Assembly: GCF_004342025.1 (NCBI RefSeq)
Contig: NZ_SLWN01000016.1
Span: forward strand, 1 to 64,000
Direction of reading: 5' to 3'
DNA length: 64,000 bases
Origin: Kribbella steppae
Lineage (GTDB): Bacteria; Actinomycetota; Actinomycetes; Propionibacteriales; Kribbellaceae
Shown: piece by piece, positions 58,487 to 64,000 of the stretch
Layout: the number at the start of each line of letters is the position of its first letter
How positions within the stretch are numbered: the first letter of the stretch is position 1
Notes under the pieces: model-generated
Told to the model about the DNA's origin: nothing
The model's input: the letters and a program-made list of their open reading frames with translations, nothing else
Databases searched by the model: none
Program-made: the position numbers and the translations under genes

Positions 58487-60504
58487 ACCTGGACGCGCTT
58501 CGCGACTGCCTCGACGATCTCGGTGATCGCGTCGGCGATCGGGACGCCGTTCTTCTGCGAGCCGTCGCGGTATCGGAACGACACCGAGCCGGCCGCCATG
58601 TCGTCGTCACCGGCGATCAGCATGTACGGCACCTTGGACTTCTGCGCGTTCCGGATCTTCTTCTGCATCCGGTCGTCGGACGCGTCCACCTCGATCCGGA
58701 TCCCGTGCGCCTTCAGTTGCGCGGCGACGTCGTACAGGTAGTCCACATGCCCGTCGGTGACCGGGATGCCGGTCACCTGGACCGGGGCCAGCCAGGGCGG
58801 GAACGCGCCGGCGTAGTGCTCGGTCAGGACGGCGACGAACCGCTCGATCGAGCCGAACAGTGCACGGTGGATCATCACCGGACGCTGCCGCGAGCCGTCG
58901 GGCGCGGTGTACTCCAGCTCGAACCGCTCCGGCAGGTTGAAGTCCAGCTGGATCGTCGACATCTGCCAGGTCCGGCCGATCGCGTCCTTGGCCTGGACCG
59001 AGATCTTCGGGCCGTAGAACGCGGCACCGCCCGGGTCCGGGACCAGCTCGAGACCGGAGCCCTCGGCAACTTCCCGGAGCGTCTCGGTGGCCTCCTCCCA
59101 GACCTCGTCGGAGCCGACGAACTTGTCCGGGTTCTTGGAGGAGAGCTCGAGGTAGAAGTCGTCCAGGCCGTAGTCGGCCAGGAGGCCGAGCACGAACGTG
59201 AGCAGGTCGCGCAGCTCGTCGCGCATCTGCTCGCGGGTGCAGTAGATGTGCGCGTCGTCCTGGGTGAAGCCGCGCGCTCGGGTCATCCCGTGCACGACAC
59301 CGGACTTCTCCAGCCGGTAGACGGTGCCGAACTCGAACAGCCGCAGCGGCAGCTCACGGTAGGAACGGCCGCGGGCACCGAAGATCAGGTTGTGCATCGG
59401 GCAGTTCATCGGCTTCAGGTAGTAGTCCTGGCCCTGCTTGCGGATCTGCCCGTCCGCGCCGCGCTCCTCGTCCAAGTGCATGGGCGGGTACATGCCGTCG
59501 GCGTACCAGTCCAGGTGACCGGACGTCTCGAACAGCTGCGCCTTGGTGATGTGCGGTGAGTAGACGAACTCGTACCCGTCCTCGACGTGCCGCTGGCGGG
59601 AGTAGTCCTCCATCACCTTGCGCAGTACGCCGCCCTTCGGGTGGAACACCGCGAGTCCGGAGCCGATCTCGTCGGGGAAGCTGAACAGGTCCAGCTCGGT
59701 GCCGAGCTTGCGGTGGTCGCGCTTGGCGGCCTCCTCCAGGCGGGTCAGGTACGCCTTCAGCTCGTCGCGGGACTCCCACGCCGTGCCGTAGATCCGCTGC
59801 AGCTGCGGGTTCTTCTCACTCCCCCGCCAGTACGCCGCGGCGGTCCGCATCAACTTGAAGTTGCCGAGATACCCGGTCGCCGGCACGTGCGGACCACGGC
59901 ACAGGTCCTTCCACGCCAGCGAGTCGTCGCGCCTTACGTTGTCGTAGATCGTCAGCTCGCCACTGCCGACCTCGACTGAAGCGCCCTCGGCCGCGTCCGC
60001 CGCCGAACCCTTGATCCCGATCAGCTCGAGCTTGTACGGCTCGGCCGCCAGCTCGGTGCGCGCATCGTCGTCGGAGACCACCCGGCGGCTGAACCGCTGC
60101 CGCTCCTTGATGATCTGCTGCATCTTCTTCTCGAGCTTGCCCAGGTCGTCCGGCGTGAACGGCGTCGGTACGTCGAAGTCGTAGTAGAACCCGTTCTCGA
60201 CCGGCGGGCCGATGCCCAGCTTGGCCTCCGGGAACAGCTCCTGCACCGCCTGCGCGAGCACGTGCGCGGTCGAGTGCCGGATGATCGCCCGGCCGTCCTC
60301 CGACCCGGCCTTGACCGGCTCGATCTCGTCACCGTCCGCGACCGGGCGGGACAGATCCCGCAGCTCACCGTTGACGCGGGCGGCGATGGCGGAGCGGTCC
60401 TGGCCGAAGATTCCGGCGAACAGCTCCCCGATCGTCGTCGTCTCGGTCACACTCCGCTCAGCCTCGCCCTCGACGCCGATCAGACGGACCTTGACTTCCG
60501 ACAC
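58483..60504 (-). CDS. thrS: threonyl-tRNA synthetase, full length
   Basis: A 673-residue enzyme with all domains: TGS (1-65), editing domain N2 (about 70-225; RHSTAHVLAQAV HxxxH motif and the Cys/His pair near LCRGPHVPATG), class II catalytic core (zinc ligands in NCPMHN, DDAHIY, VMIHRALFGSIER; motif 2 FGTVYRLEKSG) and anticodon domain (APVQVTGIPVTDGHVDYLYD). GTG 60504 is chosen because GAGGAG ends 5 nt upstream; GTG 60510 overlaps that site. It is followed by the HIT gene, as in mycobacteria. Confidence 0.95.
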   Translation of the reverse strand: MSEVKVRLIGVEGEAERSVTETTTIGELFAGIFGQDRSAIAARVNGELRDLSRPVADGDEIEPVKAGSEDGRAIIRHSTAHVLAQAVQELFPEAKLGIGPPVENGFYYDFDVPTPFTPDDLGKLEKKMQQIIKERQRFSRRVVSDDDARTELAAEPYKLELIGIKGSAADAAEGASVEVGSGELTIYDNVRRDDSLAWKDLCRGPHVPATGYLGNFKLMRTAAAYWRGSEKNPQLQRIYGTAWESRDELKAYLTRLEEAAKRDHRKLGTELDLFSFPDEIGSGLAVFHPKGGVLRKVMEDYSRQRHVEDGYEFVYSPHITKAQLFETSGHLDWYADGMYPPMHLDEERGADGQIRKQGQDYYLKPMNCPMHNLIFGARGRSYRELPLRLFEFGTVYRLEKSGVVHGMTRARGFTQDDAHIYCTREQMRDELRDLLTFVLGLLADYGLDDFYLELSSKNPDKFVGSDEVWEEATETLREVAEGSGLELVPDPGGAAFYGPKISVQAKDAIGRTWQMSTIQLDFNLPERFELEYTAPDGSRQRPVMIHRALFGSIERFVAVLTEHYAGAFPPWLAPVQVTGIPVTDGHVDYLYDVAAQLKAHGIRIEVDASDDRMQKKIRNAQKSKVPYMLIAGDDDMAAGSVSFRYRDGSQKNGVPIADAITEIVEAVAKRVQV

Positions 60505-60688
60505 GTTCACTCCTCGGGACTGCGTTGTGGTTTCCGGCGGCCAGCGAAACTGCGGGCCGTCACGCACAGATGGTATCCATTCCGCCACCACGGCCCGACG
60601 CCGTATCCACAGGTCCGGGATACCTGACGAAAGTAGGGGGTCGGACCAGCCGTAGGCCGGATGTGGCAGGGGTGCCCGAATTCCTAGG

Positions 60689-60707
60689 TTCGAGTCAACT
60701 ACTCGAA
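60689..60707 (+). promoter_or_regulatory. inverted repeat operator before the ABC-DedA operon
   Basis: TTCGAGT-CAACT-ACTCGAA, a perfect 7-bp inverted repeat with 5-nt spacer, overlaps the end of a -10-like TAGGTT (60686-60691) and lies 18 bp before GTG 60725. Its position over the transcription start suggests repression; the regulator is not in this window. Confidence 0.6.
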
Positions 60708-60724
60708 TCGGGAGGGGCCCCGGC

Positions 60725-61636
60725 GTGATCACGCTCGAAGGACTCAGCAAGAGGTACGGCGACACCACCGCGGTGGACTCGCTCGACCTCACCGTCGCAC
60801 CCGGCCGGGTGACCGGCTTCCTCGGGCCGAACGGCGCCGGCAAGTCGACCACCATGCGGATGATCCTCGGCCTCGACACCCCGACCGAGGGCACCGCACT
60901 GATCGACGGCCGCCCGTACGCCGCCTGGCCCAAGCCGCTGACCAAGGTCGGCGCCCTCCTCGACGCCAAGGCCCTGCACCCCCGCCGGAGCGCCCGCAAC
61001 CACCTGGTCGCGATGGCGCAGAGCAACGGCATCCCGGTCAGCCGGGTGGACGAGGTGCTGTCGATCGTCGGGCTCGACTCGGTCACCCGGAAGCGCGCCG
61101 GTGAGTTCTCGCTCGGCATGAGCCAGCGACTCGGTATCGCCGGTGCACTCCTCGGGGACCCCGAGGTGCTGATGTTCGACGAGCCGGTGAACGGCCTCGA
61201 CCCGGACGGTGTCCGCTGGGTCCGCCGGCTGATGCGCTCGCTGGCAACCGAGGGCCGGACCGTGTTCGTGTCCAGTCACCTGATGAGCGAGATGCAGCTG
61301 ACCGCCGACCAGCTCGTGGTGATCGGCCGCGGTCGCCTGATCGCGGACGCCCCGGTGGCCGAGGTGATCGCCGGGTCGTCCCGGACGACGGTCGTCGTAC
61401 GCGTACCGGATCAGGCGCACCTCGACGTACTGCGGGATCGGCTGACGGCCGAGGCGGAACGGGTCGAGTCGGCCGACGATCGATTGATCGTGGCCGGCGT
61501 ACAGGTCGAGCGCGTCGGTGACCTGGCGCACGAGCTCGGTGTGCGGCTGCACGAGCTCCACACCGAGCACGCGTCCCTGGAAGAGGCGTACATGGAGCTC
61601 ACTGCCGACAGCGTCCAGTACGGCGTGGCGTCATGA
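60725..61636 (+). CDS. ABC transporter ATP-binding protein (exporter type)
   Basis: A 303-residue ATPase: Walker A GPNGAGKST, signature FSLGMSQRLGIAGALLG, Walker B VLMFDEPVNGLDP, switch His in VSSHLMSEM, and a C-terminal extension. GTG 60725 follows GGGAGGGG. It pairs with the permease at 62354, though a small ORF and a DedA gene lie between them, all linked by ATGA overlaps. A paralogue of the ATPase at 10696. Confidence 0.9.
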   Translation: MITLEGLSKRYGDTTAVDSLDLTVAPGRVTGFLGPNGAGKSTTMRMILGLDTPTEGTALIDGRPYAAWPKPLTKVGALLDAKALHPRRSARNHLVAMAQSNGIPVSRVDEVLSIVGLDSVTRKRAGEFSLGMSQRLGIAGALLGDPEVLMFDEPVNGLDPDGVRWVRRLMRSLATEGRTVFVSSHLMSEMQLTADQLVVIGRGRLIADAPVAEVIAGSSRTTVVVRVPDQAHLDVLRDRLTAEAERVESADDRLIVAGVQVERVGDLAHELGVRLHELHTEHASLEEAYMELTADSVQYGVAS

Positions 61637-61716
61637 GCGAGCGAAGCGAGCTCATCATCCAACACAGCGTGACTTGTGCCTCATCCGCGCCCGGAGCGAA
61701 GCGAGGACGTGGATGA
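61633..61716 (+). CDS. 27-residue ORF bridging the ABC ATPase and DedA genes
   Basis: Its ATG overlaps the ATPase stop and its TGA overlaps the DedA ATG (ATGA at both ends), so translation could pass without a break. The peptide (begins MSERSELIIQ) is encoded by repeat-like DNA containing GAGCGAAGCGAG twice (61637-61650 region and 61693-61704). It may be only a coupling device produced by repeat insertion. Confidence 0.45.
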   Translation: MSERSELIIQHSVTCASSAPGAKRGRG

Positions 61717-62357
61717 GTGACGCAATTCTGCACTTCACCGAGGAGCTGATGTCGTCGTGGTGGATCTACCTGGCGCTGTGGGCGTTCGCAGCGCTGGACG
61801 GGTTCTTCCCAGCGGTTCCGAGCGAGACGCTGGTCGTCACGGCCGGAGTGTTCGCGGCAACCGGTGAGCCCAACCTGTTGGGCGTCATCGTGGTCGCCGC
61901 CATCGGCGCCTTCGTTGGTGACCACGTCTCCTACGCACTGGGCCGAGGGGCTGGCGGCCGCCTCCTGGACCGGCTGCAACCAGGCACGAAGCGGTACGCG
62001 ATGAGTCTGTGGGCGCAGCGGGCCCTGGCCGAACGCGGCGGACTGGTGCTGGTCGTCGCCCGCTACATCCCGGGCGGCCGGACCGCCGTGACGCTGACGA
62101 TGGGCTCGGTTCGCTACCCGCTGCGCAACTTCTCGTTCTTCGCCGGCATCGCCGCGGTCAGCTGGGGCGTGTACTGCGCTCTGGTCGGCTACATCGGCGG
62201 CAAAGCCTTCGAGGACAACCCGTTGAAGGGCGTCATCCTCGGCATCGGTCTGGCCCTGATGGTCACGGTGATCGTCGAGGTAGTCCGGCACCAACTCCGC
62301 AGACGTCAGCCTCGAGCTGAGGTCGAGCCCGAACTCGTAGAAGCAGGTGAAAGATGA
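61713..62357 (+). CDS. DedA/SNARE-associated (VTT domain) membrane protein
   Basis: A 214-residue DedA protein with five or six membrane segments: LDGFFPAVPSETLVVTAGVF, FVGDHVSYALGRGAG and the family motif VVARYIPGGRTAVTLTMGSV (R-x3-P-G-x-R). DedA proteins are lipid scramblases/flippases of undecaprenyl phosphate or phospholipids. Its position inside an ABC exporter operon is unusual. ATG 61713 follows GCGAGG. Confidence 0.88.
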   Translation: MSDAILHFTEELMSSWWIYLALWAFAALDGFFPAVPSETLVVTAGVFAATGEPNLLGVIVVAAIGAFVGDHVSYALGRGAGGRLLDRLQPGTKRYAMSLWAQRALAERGGLVLVVARYIPGGRTAVTLTMGSVRYPLRNFSFFAGIAAVSWGVYCALVGYIGGKAFEDNPLKGVILGIGLALMVTVIVEVVRHQLRRRQPRAEVEPELVEAGER

Positions 62358-63148
62358 CTACGGCAACTGTCACTCTCAGGTCGAGGTCTCGGGTGGGAGA
62401 TGCGGTGCGCTCCGAGTGGACCAAGCTGTGGACCGTCCGGTCGAGTGGGCTGAACATCCTGTCCGCCTTGATCCTGACGGGCCTGCTGGGCCTCCAGTTC
62501 GGCCTGGGTACGGCGTACGACATGGACCACCCGGAACCGGGTCAGGCCGTGGGGCCGCAGCCTGTTGGCGAGTTCGGCATCTCGGCAGTCCTGATCCTGC
62601 AGGTGATCGTCGCCGCCTTCGCCTTGCTGACGGTCACCTCGGAGTACGCGACGGGAAGCATCCGCTCGACCCTCCAGTGGACTCCGGTACGGCGAAACGT
62701 CGTACAGGCCAAGGCGGGCGTGCTGACGCCGGTGCTGTTCGCCTACGGCCTCGTGATGGCGACCGTGGCGGCCCTCGCCGGAGGCCTGCTGGCGGGCCGA
62801 TGGGCTGACTGGGATGCGCGCACGCTGGTGATCGACCTGCTGTCGGTCGCCTTCTACCTGACTGCGGCCGGTCTGTTCGCTCTCGGGATCGCCTGGATCA
62901 TCCGTAGTACCGCCGGCACTCTGACCGCGGCCTTCCTGCTGCTGATGGTTCTGCCCCTGATGCTCGGCCAGAGCGGCCTTCGCTGGCTCGTCTGGATCGC
63001 CGCCTTGCTCCCCGGCGGCGCCGGCCAGAACTTCCTGACCAACACCACCGACCCCATCTCCCCCACCCTGAGCGTCGTGGTCCTGCTGGCCTGGGTGGCA
63101 GCCGCCCTGGTCCTGGGCAGCCGTATCCTCAGCCGCCGGGACGCCTGA
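62354..63148 (+). CDS. ABC-2-type permease subunit
   Basis: A 264-residue permease with six membrane helices: first at about 30-47, EYATGSIRSTLQWTPVRR as the coupling motif after the second helix, then paired helices to the C-terminus. It forms the membrane part of the exporter with the ATPase at 60725. Its ATG overlaps the DedA stop. A strong terminator follows 2 bp after the stop. Confidence 0.87.
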   Translation: MTTATVTLRSRSRVGDAVRSEWTKLWTVRSSGLNILSALILTGLLGLQFGLGTAYDMDHPEPGQAVGPQPVGEFGISAVLILQVIVAAFALLTVTSEYATGSIRSTLQWTPVRRNVVQAKAGVLTPVLFAYGLVMATVAALAGGLLAGRWADWDARTLVIDLLSVAFYLTAAGLFALGIAWIIRSTAGTLTAAFLLLMVLPLMLGQSGLRWLVWIAALLPGGAGQNFLTNTTDPISPTLSVVVLLAWVAAALVLGSRILSRRDA

Positions 63149-63150
63149 CA

Positions 63151-63193
63151 GCACGAAGTCGCCCAGCCCTCGGGGGACTGGGCGACTTCGTGC
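63151..63193. terminator. bidirectional terminator
   Basis: GCACGAAGTCGCCCAG (63151-63166) and its exact complement (63178-63193) form a 16-bp stem with an 11-nt loop between the permease and the convergent ParA-like gene. Confidence 0.93.
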
Positions 63194-63200
63194 GTTCCGC

Positions 63201-64000
63201 TTAGCGGGGAACGTTCAGCGCGATGGTGATCTGCTCGGACACCTTGGCCGCGAGCTCCAGGGCAGCGCGGCGGGTGGTGGGCTGGAGGGCGGAGTGGTCG
63301 AGCGGGCCCTCGGCGGCGATGTGCTGGTCGGTGGGGATGTCGACCACGGCGGCGGCGCGCGACTCGAAGTACGACCGGAGCTGCTTCTCGACCTCCTTGT
63401 TCACGTCGCCGGGACCGTTCGAGACCGCGATCACCGCGCGGCGGATCAGCCGCTGCGCCTCCGGGCCCTGGTTGTCCAGCTCCTCGAGCATCTGCACGGC
63501 GGCCGCGCAGGACAGGCTCTTCCACTTGATCGGGATGACGAGGGCGTCGGCCGCCTTCATCGCCTCACGCCAGTTGCTGGAGCCCTCGTTGTTCCCGGTG
63601 TCGATCACCAGGACCTTGTAGAACCGGCTGAGCAACCGGTGGATCTGGTCGAAGTCCTTCGCCTCGATCTGCGCATACGTCGTGGTCGCAGACGTCAGTA
63701 CGTCGTACTGCCCGGCAACCTGATGACGCAGGTACGCCGCGACGTCGCCGAGCCGGGCATCCGGCTGGGTCAGCATCGGCATCGCCTGCAGCATGTCCGT
63801 GACCGTGGACCGGCTGTTCGTGTCGTGCGTCCGCAGGTGCATGTTGCCGCGCAGCTCGTTGTTGTCCCACGCGACCACACCGCCACCACGGGCCTGACCG
63901 AGCGCCCCGGCCAGCAGCAGCGTCGTCGGCGTCTTACCCGAGCCGCCCTTGGGGTTCGCGACGACGATCGTCACCGGCCGCCGGAACGCCGTCGCGGCGG
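63201..64000 (-). CDS. ParA/MinD-type ATPase, 5' end outside the window
   Basis: The visible part has the deviant Walker A KGGSGKTPTT at the start of VVANPKGG, VVAWDNNELRG, a switch/Walker B VLVIDTGNNEG and a C-terminal helical region, the layout of ParA/MinD/TadZ-like ATPases that position DNA or machines. A GTG at 63974 could start a 257-residue protein, but the frame stays open to the edge (reading AATAFRRP just before it) and no ribosome binding site is seen, so a longer protein is likely. Confidence 0.8.
   Translation of the reverse strand, partial: AATAFRRPVTIVVANPKGGSGKTPTTLLLAGALGQARGGGVVAWDNNELRGNMHLRTHDTNSRSTVTDMLQAMPMLTQPDARLGDVAAYLRHQVAGQYDVLTSATTTYAQIEAKDFDQIHRLLSRFYKVLVIDTGNNEGSSNWREAMKAADALVIPIKWKSLSCAAAVQMLEELDNQGPEAQRLIRRAVIAVSNGPGDVNKEVEKQLRSYFESRAAAVVDIPTDQHIAAEGPLDHSALQPTTRRAALELAAKVSEQITIALNVPR

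Noticed and set aside
60504..60640. Three consecutive Thr codons (ACC ACA ACG) just upstream of and in frame with full-length thrS
   Set aside because: There is no stop codon between them and the synthetase start and no terminator hairpin, so a separate attenuation leader is not supported here.
1..64000. CRISPR arrays, tRNA or rRNA genes, complete insertion sequences, integrases
   Set aside because: Looked for direct-repeat/spacer arrays, cloverleaf-type sequences, transposase DDE or tyrosine-recombinase motifs; none was seen. tRNA detection by eye is weak, so a covariance-model scan would be needed to exclude one.

Overview
This 64 kb window is high-GC DNA, densely packed, with many 4-bp ATGA/GTGA gene overlaps and numerous GTG/TTG starts. 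About nine promoters place the -10 hexamer 6-7 nt from the start codon (leaderless transcripts). It carries the phosphatidylinositol-mannoside (PIM) cluster next to thrS, a PAC2-family protein, a SARP-type regulator and a high-molecular-weight FabG. All of this points to an actinobacterium, and the GTAC/CGTAC-rich coding style suggests a Kribbella-like member of the Propionibacteriales (inference only; no rRNA or marker search was possible).

Layout. 0-3.6 kb: a TetR regulon with four matching operators, a phasin-like coiled-coil protein, a DUF1003 membrane protein and a diacylglycerol-kinase-like lipid kinase. 3.7-24 kb: a mosaic accessory stretch containing gene remnants and delimited by three direct copies of the 3' end of an acyl-CoA dehydrogenase gene. 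It contains (a) a sulfane-sulfur module (ArsR-rhodanese repressor, persulfide-dioxygenase-like/rhodanese fusion, MFS carrier, cysteine desulfurase, rhodanese) read from a promoter with twin operators; (b) a TetR-methyltransferase-ABC exporter module; (c) a SARP-like regulator, an OsmC protein and two flavoprotein oxidoreductases; (d) a membrane adenylate cyclase, a LuxR regulator, a methyltransferase and an SRPBCC protein.

24-29.6 kb: a fatty-acid beta-oxidation locus (acyl-CoA dehydrogenase, divergent TetR, thiolase, FabG4-like reductase, MaoC hydratase). 30-31.4 kb: a second, shortened threonyl-tRNA synthetase preceded by a leader peptide with three consecutive Thr codons and a strong hairpin, i.e. 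a textbook-looking threonine attenuator. 31.4-37.4 kb: a polar amino-acid type ABC transporter co-transcribed with a carbon-nitrogen hydrolase and a Pht5/NMT1-like protein, divergent from a MocR regulator. 37-50 kb: mostly housekeeping or conserved actinobacterial genes (TesB, DoxX, PAC2, 2-hydroxyacid dehydrogenase plus DUF2264 under a LacI-type operator, ferritin with an iron-box-like site, DUF2207, EF-G2, AAA+ ATPase with TPR and membrane partners).

50-64 kb: HIT protein, MFS, ECF sigma/anti-sigma pair, the PIM cluster (pimA, acyltransferase, CDP-alcohol phosphotransferase), HIT and thrS in the gene order I recall for the mycobacterial chromosome but interrupted by two exported-protein genes on the opposite strand, then an ABC-DedA operon and a ParA/MinD-type ATPase running off the right edge. 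I saw no rRNA, tRNA, CRISPR array, complete insertion sequence or integrase.
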